Positions 18,117 to 26,495 of a stretch of DNA of 64,000 nt are shown here, piece by piece. Position 1 is the first letter of the stretch, and every line of letters begins with the position of its first letter. This stretch comes from CAWICD01 sp052267165 (GTDB lineage: Bacteria; Vulcanimicrobiota; Vulcanimicrobiia; Vulcanimicrobiales; Vulcanimicrobiaceae). Where the stretch lies: positions 372,001 to 436,000 of the forward strand of contig JBKQHO010000039.1 in the NCBI GenBank assembly GCA_052267165.1, written 5' to 3'. Both the position numbers and the translations under genes were made by a program. The notes below the pieces were generated by a model. That model was given only the letters and a program-made list of their open reading frames with translations, did not search any database and was not told the DNA's origin.

Positions 18117-19243
18117 GCGAGCTCTGGTTTCTCGAGTGTCTGCAGCGCGGCGGCAAACGCGAGCGCGAACCGTCCGCGCTCCGACGCCGAACCGACAGCG
18201 ACGCGGATGTGGCCGTCCAGCGGCGCCGCGCCCGGTTTGCGCACGAACACACCGAGGCGCAGCAGCTCTTCGACCATAGCCTCGGCGCGCGCGCGCGAGC
18301 CGAGATCGAAACAGACGAAGTTCGTGCGAGACGGAAGCGTGGCCAGCCCCAAGCGCTCGCCGAGCACGCGATAGTCCTCGCGGCCGCGAACGATCTCGGC
18401 AATCGCGTCCTCGACGAAACGCCGTTCGCCCAGCGCCGCGAGCGCGCCGATCTGCGCCGTGCGGTTGACCCCGTAGTGATGGCGGATCTTTTGAAACGTC
18501 TGCACGACCGAGGGCGCGGCCAAACAATAGCCGATGCGCGCGCCCGCCAAGCCGTACGCCTTCGAGAACGTGCGCAGCCGGATCACGCGCGGGTCGATCG
18601 GTGCGGGCAGCAGTTCGCACGGCTCGACGAAATCGGCGTACGCCTCGTCGAGCACGAGCGCCGCGCCCTCGGGCAGCGCCTCGACCAGCGCCTCGACGGC
18701 GGCCCGCGGCGCAAACGACCCGCTGGGATTGTCGGGATTGGCGAGATACACCAGACGCGCGCCGGTGGCGCGCGCCCGCTCGGCGAGCCGCTCGAGCGCG
18801 ATCGAACCGTCGCGTTCGTACGGCACGCCCTCGAGACGCGCGCCGAAGCCGGCGACGTGATACACGTACGTCGGGTAACTGCCCAGCGTCGCGACCGTGA
18901 CGTCGCCCGGTGCAAGATAGCCGCGCACGCAGAGGCCGAGCAGGTCGTCGATTCCGGAGGCGACCGTGATGTTCTCGACGCCGCACGCGTGCCGCGCCGC
19001 CAACGCGACGCGCAATTCCATAGACTCGGGATCGCCGTACCAGCTCGTCCGGTCTAGCTCCGCCCGCATCGCCTCGATCGCGCGCGGCGGCGGCCCGAAG
19101 GGGCTTTCGTTCGCGCCCAAGCGCAGCAGCTCGGCGTGGCCGGCGCGACGCGCCAACTCTTCGGGCGCGACGAACGGCGTGCTCAGCGGCAACGCGGCGA
19201 TCGCCGGCGCAGGCAACGGCAGCGTTGGGTCGAGCGAACGCAT
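18113..19243 (-). CDS. hisC: histidinol-phosphate aminotransferase (class I/II aminotransferase)
   Basis: PLP enzyme that transaminates imidazole acetol phosphate in histidine synthesis. Fold type I motifs: RLGANESPFGPPP at the N-terminus, LANPDNPSGS, LVLDEAYADFVE and RTFSKAYGLAGARIGY with Lys228 as the Schiff-base lysine; TNFVCFDLGSRA near the C-terminus. The 376-residue length fits. No other his genes are nearby, so a role with other substrates (aromatic amino acids, or cobalamin-pathway CobD-like) is possible. ATG shares a base with the stop of the BON gene (TGATG). Confidence 0.85.
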   Translation of the reverse strand: MRSLDPTLPLPAPAIAALPLSTPFVAPEELARRAGHAELLRLGANESPFGPPPRAIEAMRAELDRTSWYGDPESMELRVALAARHACGVENITVASGIDDLLGLCVRGYLAPGDVTVATLGSYPTYVYHVAGFGARLEGVPYERDGSIALERLAERARATGARLVYLANPDNPSGSFAPRAAVEALVEALPEGAALVLDEAYADFVEPCELLPAPIDPRVIRLRTFSKAYGLAGARIGYCLAAPSVVQTFQKIRHHYGVNRTAQIGALAALGERRFVEDAIAEIVRGREDYRVLGERLGLATLPSRTNFVCFDLGSRARAEAMVEELLRLGVFVRKPGAAPLDGHIRVAVGSASERGRFALAFAAALQTLEKPELA

Positions 19244-19797
19244 CAAGAACGGACCTCGAGCTTGTCGACGACCCTCTTCACCCCCGACGTCTGCTTCGCC
19301 GCCGTGAGGATCGTCGAGCGCAGCGCCTCGCTCTTCACCGGGCCGCTCAACGTGACGGCTCCGTCGCGCGCGCTGACGCCGACTTGCAGGCCGATGAGCC
19401 CGGCTTGCGCCGCCAAGTTGGCGCGCACGGCCGCCTCGAGCACAAGATTGCGCGCCTGGTCGGCGGCGTTCGGCAACGACGCGTCGACGGTTAGCCGCGC
19501 CGCGACGTGATGCACACCGGAGATCGCCGCGGCTGCCTTCTCGAAACGCGTCGCGCTCTCGCCCGAGCGCACTTTGCCGCTCAGGCTGACGTCGCCGCCG
19601 TGCGATTCGACCGCCACGTGCAACGCCGAGCTCGGGTCGAGCGTCACCAGCTTCGCTTCGACTTGCGCGACGATCGCCGCGTCGTCGGCGAAGCCGGGCG
19701 CGGCGCTCGCGATCGAGTGGGCCGTGTCCTCCATGTGCTGCTCCGTGCAGCCGGCGAGCGCGCCCGCAGCCAGCAACGCGAACATGAAGCGCTTCAC
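19243..19797 (-). CDS. BON-domain lipoprotein
   Basis: Envelope protein of 184 residues. GTG 19797 overlaps the moeA stop and begins a lipoprotein signal, VKRFMFALLAAGALAGC, with Cys17 as the lipidation site. Two BON domains follow: ALHVAVESHGGDVSLSGKV with FEKAAAAISGVHHV, and LQVGVSARDGAVTLSGPV with LTAAKQTSGVKRVVDKLEV. BON domains bind phospholipid or help keep membranes intact (OsmY, DolP). Lipidation and two BON copies suggest a DolP-like role at the inner face of the outer membrane. Confidence 0.82.
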   Translation of the reverse strand: MKRFMFALLAAGALAGCTEQHMEDTAHSIASAAPGFADDAAIVAQVEAKLVTLDPSSALHVAVESHGGDVSLSGKVRSGESATRFEKAAAAISGVHHVAARLTVDASLPNAADQARNLVLEAAVRANLAAQAGLIGLQVGVSARDGAVTLSGPVKSEALRSTILTAAKQTSGVKRVVDKLEVRS

Positions 19798-21086
19798 GAA
19801 CGTCCCTCCACCGGCGCACCGCCTGACGAAAACAGCGTGACCGCGACCGAAGCGCCCGCCTCGACCCGAGGATTCGTTTCCCCGAGCACGACGAATCCCG
19901 CGGCGCGCGCCAGCAAGCTCGTATGCGCCGAGCGCAGCACCAGCGGCTCGGCCGCGAGCCGCGCGCCCTCGTCGGACAGGCGCGCGGGCACGTAGGTCGT
20001 CCACCCCTGCCGCCCCGCGAACGGCGCGGCGGCCGTCGCTTCGAGCCTGACCGGGCGCGCGCCGCGCTCGCCGGTGCAGGCGGCGACGATCGGCCGCGCA
20101 ACCGCTTCCAGAATCATCAGCGACGACGCCGGGCTGCCCGGTAAGCCCAGGATCGGCTTCGAACCGACCGCCGCGAACATCGTCGGCTTCCCGGGCTTGA
20201 CGCGCAGCCCGTGGACGATCGGGCCGGGCCGGCCGAGCTCGGCGACGACCCGCGGCGTGAAGTCGCGCACGCCGACCGACGAGCCGCCGCTGACGATGAT
20301 GCCGTCGCAGCGCTCGAGTGCTCCACGCAGAATCGTGCGCAACGCATCGGGCGTGTCCTCGGCGCACTCCAGGTGCACCGCAGCGCAGCCGAGCGCGCGC
20401 AGCGCGGCGGCCAGCGCGAACCGGTTCGAGTCGCGCACGAGCCCAGGCTCGAGCGCGCGATCCGCGGGCACGAGCTCGTCGCCGCTCGAGACGATGCCGA
20501 AGCGCGGCCGCACGAACACCGGGACGCTCGTGATGCCGAGCGTCGCGAGCACGCCCTGCTCGGGACCGCCGATGCGCCGCCCCGCGTGCAGCACCGCCTC
20601 GCCCGCGCGGATGTCGTCGGCCCGCTGGGTGAGGAACTCGCCCGGATGCACTTCCCCGCGCGGCCGCATCCGGCCGTCGGCCAGCTCGGCGTCCTCGATC
20701 GGGACGACGCTATCGGCCCCCTGCGGCAGCACGCCGCCGGTCGGAATACGCATCGCCTGCCCGGGCAGCAGCGGCACGGCCGGAAGACGCCCCATCAGGA
20801 TCTCGCCCGCCAGCTCGCGCGCCGCGACCCCCGCGGCGCTGGCCACGGCGAACCCGTCCATCGTCGAGCGCGCGCCCATCGGGTGATCCTCGCGCGCAAC
20901 CGCGTCCTCGGCCAGGATGCGGCCGGCCGCGTCGTCGAGCGGCACGCGCTCCGCGCCGGGCGGTCCCAGCTGCGTGCGTGCCAAGAACAGCCGCACCGCT
21001 TGCTCGGGCGCGAGCAGCTCGTCGCTGAAGAAGCCCTCAGCCGCAAGCTCCCCTTTCGAGCGCGGGATCACGCTTGAGTCCTGCAT
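19794..21086 (-). CDS. moeA: molybdopterin molybdenumtransferase MoeA
   Basis: Inserts molybdate into adenylylated molybdopterin. The order of domains is normal: ARSTMDGFAVAS, MRIPTGGVLPQGADSVVPIE, the MPT-binding ISSGDEL-like IVSSGDELVP, DGIIVSGGSSVGVRDF and ILGLPGSPASSLMI. I take ATG 21086 (MQDSSVIPRSKG) because the longer frame would run into the divergent serS start region. No other molybdenum cofactor gene is in the window. Overlaps with the BON gene suggest a shared transcript. Confidence 0.88.
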   Translation of the reverse strand: MQDSSVIPRSKGELAAEGFFSDELLAPEQAVRLFLARTQLGPPGAERVPLDDAAGRILAEDAVAREDHPMGARSTMDGFAVASAAGVAARELAGEILMGRLPAVPLLPGQAMRIPTGGVLPQGADSVVPIEDAELADGRMRPRGEVHPGEFLTQRADDIRAGEAVLHAGRRIGGPEQGVLATLGITSVPVFVRPRFGIVSSGDELVPADRALEPGLVRDSNRFALAAALRALGCAAVHLECAEDTPDALRTILRGALERCDGIIVSGGSSVGVRDFTPRVVAELGRPGPIVHGLRVKPGKPTMFAAVGSKPILGLPGSPASSLMILEAVARPIVAACTGERGARPVRLEATAAAPFAGRQGWTTYVPARLSDEGARLAAEPLVLRSAHTSLLARAAGFVVLGETNPRVEAGASVAVTLFSSGGAPVEGRS

Positions 21087-21169
21087 AATTGCGAGCGTCG
21101 TTTCGTTGAATCCTCGAACGCGCCCCCTGCGGGGGCTTCTCTTCGATATCCCCGTATAGACAGGGAGCA

Positions 21170-22453
21170 ATGCTAGACCTTGCGCTCGTGCGGCGCGAGC
21201 CCGAACGCGTGCGTCGCTCGGCTGCGCGCCGCGGGGCCGGTGCCGCCTTCGTCGCCGAAGTCCTCTCCCTCGATGCCGAGCTGCGCGCGGCCCGCACCCG
21301 CGTCGAGACGCTCAAGGCCGAGAAGAACGCGCTGACGTCCCGGATCTCGAAATCCGGCGACCGGGCCGCAGAAGCACAGCGCCTGCGCCCCCAGATCGCG
21401 GCCCTCGACCAGCAGATCGCCGCCGCCGCCGACGCCCTTCCGCCGCTCGAGGCGGCCCTCGAGGGGATCGTGGCCGACGTCCCCAACCTGCTCGACGACT
21501 CGGTCCCCGACGGCAGCGGCGAGGCCGACAACGTCGTCGTTCGCGACTCGGGAGCGCCGCCGGCCTTCGACTTCGTGCCCAAAGCGCACTGGGAGTTGGG
21601 CGAAGCACTCGACATCCTCGATTTCGAGCGCGCCGCGAAGCTCTCCGGAAGCCGCTTCTCGATCCTGCGCGGACCCGGCGCGCAGCTCTCGCGCGCAATC
21701 GCCAACTTCTTCCTCGACCGCGCGCGCCGGCGCGGCTATGTCGAGATCGGGCCGCCGCTCCTAGTGACGCGCGACACGATGTGGTCGACCGGTCAGCTCA
21801 CCAAGTTCGCCGACGCGATGTTCGTCGATCAAGAAGCCGGGCTCTACCTGATCCCCACGGCCGAGGTCCCGCTGACCGCTTTGCGCTCGGGCGAGATCCT
21901 GTCCGCCGACGAACTCCCGCTGCAATACACCGCCTACACGCCATGCTTTCGCAAAGAGGCGGGTGCCGCCGGCAAGGACACGCGCGGCTTGATCCGTCAG
22001 CACCAGTTCGAGAAGGTCGAGCTGGTCTGGCTGACGCGGCCCGAGGAGTCGTTCGCCGCGCTCGAGCGCCTGACCGCCGACGCCGAAGCGCTGCTGAGCG
22101 AGCTCGAGCTACCCTATCGCGTGCTGGCACTATGCAGCGCCGACATCGGCTTCAACTCGGCCAAGACCTACGATCTCGAGGTCTGGCTGCCCGGACAAAA
22201 CGCGTACCGTGAGATCAGCTCGTGCTCGAACTGCACCGATTTCCAAGCCCGGCGCACGCAGATCCGTTTCCGCCGCGAGCCGAAAGCGAAGCCGGAACTG
22301 GTGCACACGCTCAATGGTTCGGGGCTGGCCGTCGGGCGCACGCTGGCCGCGATCCTGGAAAACTGCCAAGAGGCCGACGGCGGCTTGCGCATTCCGCGCG
22401 CGCTCGCGCCCTTCGCCGGATTCGAGCGCATCGGCCCGGACGGACGCGCTTAG
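21170..22453 (+). CDS. serS: serine--tRNA ligase
   Basis: Class II aminoacyl-tRNA synthetase, 427 residues. An N-terminal antiparallel coiled coil for tRNA binding spans about residues 25-100 (LSLDAELRAARTRVETLKAE). The catalytic domain has motif 2, TPCFRKEAGAAGKDTRGLIR, and motif 3, NGSGLAVGRTLAAILENCQ, plus the serine-binding TAEVPLT. ATG is preceded by GGGAG. It is transcribed away from moeA across about 80 bp. Confidence 0.96.
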   Translation: MLDLALVRREPERVRRSAARRGAGAAFVAEVLSLDAELRAARTRVETLKAEKNALTSRISKSGDRAAEAQRLRPQIAALDQQIAAAADALPPLEAALEGIVADVPNLLDDSVPDGSGEADNVVVRDSGAPPAFDFVPKAHWELGEALDILDFERAAKLSGSRFSILRGPGAQLSRAIANFFLDRARRRGYVEIGPPLLVTRDTMWSTGQLTKFADAMFVDQEAGLYLIPTAEVPLTALRSGEILSADELPLQYTAYTPCFRKEAGAAGKDTRGLIRQHQFEKVELVWLTRPEESFAALERLTADAEALLSELELPYRVLALCSADIGFNSAKTYDLEVWLPGQNAYREISSCSNCTDFQARRTQIRFRREPKAKPELVHTLNGSGLAVGRTLAAILENCQEADGGLRIPRALAPFAGFERIGPDGRA

Positions 22454-22895
22454 CCGGCGTCGCGCCTCGCGGCGGGGCCATCGCGCTCGTAGACGTCGCG
22501 AACCTCGAAGCCCACGCTCTCGGCGTGAGCCAGCATGTCGGCAATCGACACGAGCTCGCCGCCGGGAAAGATGTAGCGCGCGATGAAGCCCGCGACCCGG
22601 TAGCTGCGGCCGCGATCGGGTTGGCCGATCGCGTGGTTGAGGAACAGGCCGCCCGGGCGCAGGGCTCGGAACGCGATCGAAAAGTACTGGCCCAGCCGGT
22701 CGCGCCCGACGTGCTCGGCCATTCCCCCGCTGACGATCTTGTCGAAGGCGCCTGGGGCGAGATCGCGGTAATCGAGCAATTCGACCGTGGCGCGTTCCTC
22801 TAAAACCACAGCCGATGTCGAGCAGCGACTCGCCCGGACGCAGCCGCAATTTGCGCAAGAGGTAATCGATCTTCGCGCCAGCAATTTCAGGCCGG
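22450..22895 (-). pseudogene. remnant of cyclopropane-fatty-acyl-phospholipid synthase
   Basis: Two frames together give the C-terminal half of a CFA synthase/SAM methyltransferase. One frame reads RKLRLRPGESLLDIGCG (motif I), then breaks; a second frame continues LLDYRDLAPGAFDKIVSGG, MAEHVG, ALRPGGLFLNHAIG and ARYIFPGGELVSIADML. Between the pieces about 40 residues of the SAM domain are missing, the N-terminal lipid-binding half is absent, and the tail ends soon after GFEVRDVYERDG. Loss at both ends plus a frameshift indicate decay. It converges on serS, with the two ends touching. Confidence 0.75.
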
Positions 22896-23240
22896 GCGGG
22901 GGCACTTCAGTCGCGCCGTCTTTGCAGCGAGGCGGCGCACCGAATCGTCGACGCCATAACGCTCGAGTTCGTCGAGCGCCAGCCAAGCGACCGCGTGCGA
23001 TTCGTCACTCGCACGCGGCTCGGCGTCGTCGGGAACGTAGAAGGCGAAGCGCACGTCGTAATGCAGGTGCGCCGGCTCGTTCGCCCGCGCGGGGATGCGG
23101 TGCACGTCCACGTCGTAGATCCCGCGCTGCGCCGGCACGAGCCCTTCGATCCCCGACTCTTCGCGCGCTTCGCGCAGTTCCCGCAGCAGCGCGGCACGTC
23201 CGTTCGAGCCCACCGTCGCGTCGGGTGTGTCGTCGCTCAC
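22887..23240 (-). pseudogene. 5'-truncated NUDIX hydrolase
   Basis: The 117-residue frame starts within the Nudix box: LLRELREAREESGIEGL matches the RExxEExG half, but the preceding strands and the box glycine are missing. The rest (IYDVDVHRIPARANEPAHLHYDVRF, then ESHAVAWLALDELERYG) is a good NUDIX C-terminal half of the type with a PAHLHYD motif. No ribosome site fits the ATG well. With the neighbouring cyclopropane synthase remnant it forms one degraded patch; an expressed partial protein cannot be ruled out. Confidence 0.6.
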
Positions 23241-23341
23241 ACTTTCGATCTCTCGCGCAGCGCGCGCAGGACGCGGCGTCGCGACATCCTTTTTAGCGAC
23301 CTGCCGCCGATGTTACCAAGAGAGGAGTTGCTCGGAACAAC

Positions 23342-25237
23342 TTGATTCGCATCCCGTTCGTGGCCAGGGTGGCCGCTCTTGCGTGCGCTTTCGTCGTGCC
23401 GGTCTCGGCAGCGATTGCTTTCACCTTGGCGGACAACGCTCAGACACAACGAGTGGTTCACGTCGAGATGCGCGGAGCGGCCTGCTTCCCGGTCGTCTAC
23501 TCGAACCTGCTCGCGCTTGAAACCTACCGTGTGACGCCGAGTTCCGTCGCGGCCCTCAGCGTCGAACGCAGCTTCGCGAGCGTCGAAGGTGCCGATTGCG
23601 TGCTGGGACCGAAGGCGTGGTCGCGGATTCGCAGCGCGTGGCCGGCGGCGCGCCGCGATGCGAGTCAGCTTCCGGGTCTCGAGAACCAGATCGTCGAGTA
23701 CCTACAGGTCGTCTCCGTCGAGACCAACCTGAGCTACGAACCCTACCGCGCGATCGCGGATCTCGCCGACGCGGTGGTCTATCGGCTCCCTGGGGCGTCG
23801 ATGCGCTTTTCGCTCGCCGCGACGAGCAGCGAGCCGCTGGAGTCGGAACGCTTCGCGGCTTCAGCCGAAGACCGCCTCCACTTCGGGTTCGACGATCTCA
23901 ACGCTGCGGTTGCGGAGTACCCGCCCTATCGGGCCCGCCTGGACGCGCCGCTGCAACGCGCCGAGTCTTCCACCCAAACGTACCTTGCTGCGCTCGAACG
24001 CTGGGAGCACGCCGACCGCAGCGGGCGCGGGGCGACCTTGATCGACGAACGGACCCGGCCGATGCACGCGGCGGTCTCCGCCCTCAACGCACTGTTCTCC
24101 GTCTCCACGAGCGAGCTCCAAGACATCCTCGAGCAGAAGCTCGGCGTGCTCGAAGAGCGTCGCGGCACGATCTTGGCCATCGCGACCGCGGCGATCGCGC
24201 TCTCGATCGCGATCGTCCTGGCGATCACCGCGACGATCGCCCGGCGCGACCGCAGCCAGCTTTCGCAAGCCGAGGCGCGAGCCGCGCTGCTGCAAGCGGA
24301 GCTCGCGCGCAAGGAAGCGGAAGACGCCCTGCACATCAACGAGGAGCGCTTCCGCAGCATCTTCGCCGCTTCGCCCCTGCCCATGGCGATCACCGATCTA
24401 GCGGGAATCGTCAGCGAGTGCAACGAGGCCTACGCCCTGCTCGTAAGCGCCGACGATTCGCCCACGGGACGCCGGCTGCTCGACCCGCTTGCCTTCGACG
24501 CGCCTGCCGAACTGGATGCGATCTTCGAGACGCTGCGCTCGGGCAGCAGCGGCGTTCGGACCGCGGATTTTCCGATCTTCGGTCGCGGCGGACGCGCCTG
24601 GTATCACGCGATCGTCTCGAGCGTGCGCGGCGCCGACGGCGGGCCGTCGTACTGCACGGTGATGCTGCAGGACATCACCGAACGGACGAACCGCGAGCGG
24701 CAGCTGCACCATCAGGCCACGCACGACACGATGACCGGGTTGCCGAACCGCAGCTTCGTCACCGCGGCGCTGCAGCGTGCGCTCGAGCGCAAGCGCGGCG
24801 GCGTGCGTTTCGCGCTGCTCTTCGTCGACGTCGACGACTTCAAAACCGTCAACGACTCGCGCGGGCATGCCGCCGGCGACGACTACCTGCGCATCATCGC
24901 GCAGCGCCTGAGTTCCTGCGTTCGGGCGGGCGACATCGTCGCACGCTACGGCGGCGACGAATTCGCAATCCTGCTCGACAGCTTGTCGAGCGCCGCCGAC
25001 GTCGACCGGATCGTCCTGCGCATGAGCCGCGAGTTCGCCGAACCCGTCTCGCTCGCCGGCAGCTCGCTGCGCCCCAGCTTGAGCGTCGGCATCGTCGTCG
25101 ACGACGGCATGTACGCCTCGAGTTCGGCCGCGCTGGCCGACGCCGACCTTGCGATGTATCGCGCCAAGGCGCGCGGCGGGAACTGTTCGGTCACGTTCCG
25201 GCGCGGCTGGGCCGACGAGGCACCGACCTCCGCCTAA
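23342..25237 (+). CDS. membrane-bound PAS-GGDEF diguanylate cyclase
   Basis: Makes the second messenger c-di-GMP. An N-terminal membrane helix (about 7-27) and a second at about 277-297 enclose a 250-residue periplasmic sensor of no recognised family. A short coiled coil, then a PAS domain (RFRSIFAASPLPMAITDLAG to LQDITERTNRERQ), then the GGDEF domain starting HDTMTGLPNRSF. The signature GGDEF is at 537-541 and an inhibitory RxxD site (RAGD) lies five residues before it, so product inhibition is expected. No EAL domain. The start is a TTG without a well-placed ribosome site. It converges with the secretion operon. Confidence 0.88.
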   Translation: MIRIPFVARVAALACAFVVPVSAAIAFTLADNAQTQRVVHVEMRGAACFPVVYSNLLALETYRVTPSSVAALSVERSFASVEGADCVLGPKAWSRIRSAWPAARRDASQLPGLENQIVEYLQVVSVETNLSYEPYRAIADLADAVVYRLPGASMRFSLAATSSEPLESERFAASAEDRLHFGFDDLNAAVAEYPPYRARLDAPLQRAESSTQTYLAALERWEHADRSGRGATLIDERTRPMHAAVSALNALFSVSTSELQDILEQKLGVLEERRGTILAIATAAIALSIAIVLAITATIARRDRSQLSQAEARAALLQAELARKEAEDALHINEERFRSIFAASPLPMAITDLAGIVSECNEAYALLVSADDSPTGRRLLDPLAFDAPAELDAIFETLRSGSSGVRTADFPIFGRGGRAWYHAIVSSVRGADGGPSYCTVMLQDITERTNRERQLHHQATHDTMTGLPNRSFVTAALQRALERKRGGVRFALLFVDVDDFKTVNDSRGHAAGDDYLRIIAQRLSSCVRAGDIVARYGGDEFAILLDSLSSAADVDRIVLRMSREFAEPVSLAGSSLRPSLSVGIVVDDGMYASSSAALADADLAMYRAKARGGNCSVTFRRGWADEAPTSA

Positions 25238-25263
25238 CCGATCGACCGATTTCGCGGCGCCGC

Positions 25264-25824
25264 TCAGCGCTGCGGCAGCACCGCGAAGGGCAGCACGAAG
25301 GCCTTGACGTCGCGCGCCGCGAGCGGACCGTAGTAGCGCGAGTCCCAGCCGACCGCGGACGGCGACCAGAGCCAGAGCTCGCCGGAGCGCATTACGTAAC
25401 GCCCGGGAGCCACGTGCCGCAGCGGACGTCCTTTCGAATCGGTCGCCCGCGGCGCGCTGTCGGGAAGCGCGATGCCGTTGACGGCGATCCCGCTCGCGCG
25501 TACGTCGACCACGTCGCCCGCGACGGCCGCGACGTGCTTGAGCAGCGGAGCCGTCTTTTCGGGACAATCGCCGGGGGGCAGAATCCCGCGCTGCGCGCCG
25601 AAGCGCGCGAGCGCCGCCGGCGGACAGAGCAGCACGACGTCGCCGCGCGCGGGCGCCCGGTCGACTGGCAGCTTCCGGTAGAACCCGAGCGGCATGCTCG
25701 TCGTGAGATTGAACGTCAGGTGCAGCGAAGCGACGACCGCGACCGCGACCGCGATGAGCGCGCCCGTCAGGAGCAGCGTCAGCCCGCGGCGGGCGCGTCC
25801 CGCGCCAACGCTCGACGCTCGCAT
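25264..25824 (-). CDS. traF: TraF-like conjugal-transfer signal peptidase (S26)
   Basis: Membrane serine protease of 186 residues that, in RP4, processes and cyclises the TrbC pilin. One N-terminal membrane helix (GLTLLLTGALIAVAVAVVAS) precedes SMPLGFYRKLP, which has the nucleophilic Ser, and LLKHVAAVAGDVV, which has the general-base Lys; the C-terminal WLWSPSAVGWDSRYYGPLA is typical of the family. It is the last gene of the operon, 2 nt after the VirB1-like gene. Its presence fits an RP4-type pilin in this system. Confidence 0.85.
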   Translation of the reverse strand: MRASSVGAGRARRGLTLLLTGALIAVAVAVVASLHLTFNLTTSMPLGFYRKLPVDRAPARGDVVLLCPPAALARFGAQRGILPPGDCPEKTAPLLKHVAAVAGDVVDVRASGIAVNGIALPDSAPRATDSKGRPLRHVAPGRYVMRSGELWLWSPSAVGWDSRYYGPLAARDVKAFVLPFAVLPQR

Positions 25825-25826
25825 CG

Positions 25827-26495
25827 TCAATTGATCGCCGCGACGCCCTGCCCGAGCTCCGACGAAGGCCCGAGCCGAACGAGGATCGGAGCGTCGGCCG
25901 GCTTGAGCGGCGCCTGCACGTTGCCCTTCGCCTTCACCGCGGCGGGCAGAATGCGGATGCGACGAACCATAGCAACCTTCGGTGCGAGCGACGGAACCGC
26001 GGTGGGTGCCTCCGCCAGGACGACGGGCGCGTCGCTGAGCCGCCGCGCGGCTCCCACGACGGCGCTGATGTAGCCGTCGCCTTGGGTGAGCTGCCCGGTG
26101 TTGTAGGCGCCGATCGCGCGGCGCAGCGCCAGCTGGCCGGAACCGTACGCGGCAGACGCGCGCGCATAGTCGGCCGCCAGGATCTGCGCACCCGCGCGCA
26201 CGTTCGTGCACGGGTCGAAGACTTGTTGCACCGTCAAGCCCAGCGCAGCGACGTTCGCGCTGTTGATCTGCGCGAGGCCGAGATCGACCGAGTGGCCGCG
26301 CGCGATCAGCCCCGAGGCCAGCGCTACCGCCGCCTCGCGCGAGGAAGGCAGGTAGCTGCGGCCGTCGCTGTTGTCGTGGATGGCCAGCGGATTACCCCCG
26401 CTTTCCACCGTGACGATCGAAGACATCGTGCGCACGCCGACGCTCGGCGCACAGGACGCGAGCAGTTGCGTGAGCGCCAGGGCAGCGACGCTCAT
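25827..26495 (-). CDS. VirB1-like lytic transglycosylase
   Basis: Opens peptidoglycan for assembly of the secretion channel. SLT fold: MSSIVTVESGGNPLAIHDNS with the catalytic Glu in VES, VDLGLAQINSANVAALGL and RRAIGAYNTGQ. Hydrophobic N-terminus with a Cys (LTQLLASC) may be a weak signal or lipobox. A C-terminal tail of about 70 residues, rich in Pro and Ala, is beyond the catalytic domain. Overlaps trbI by 4 nt (ATGA). Confidence 0.85.
   Translation of the reverse strand: MSVAALALTQLLASCAPSVGVRTMSSIVTVESGGNPLAIHDNSDGRSYLPSSREAAVALASGLIARGHSVDLGLAQINSANVAALGLTVQQVFDPCTNVRAGAQILAADYARASAAYGSGQLALRRAIGAYNTGQLTQGDGYISAVVGAARRLSDAPVVLAEAPTAVPSLAPKVAMVRRIRILPAAVKAKGNVQAPLKPADAPILVRLGPSSELGQGVAAIN

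Noticed and set aside
19243..20367. One 374-residue protein including the BON domains
   Set aside because: The upstream half is an out-of-frame reading of moeA; the lipoprotein signal at GTG 19797 marks the real start.
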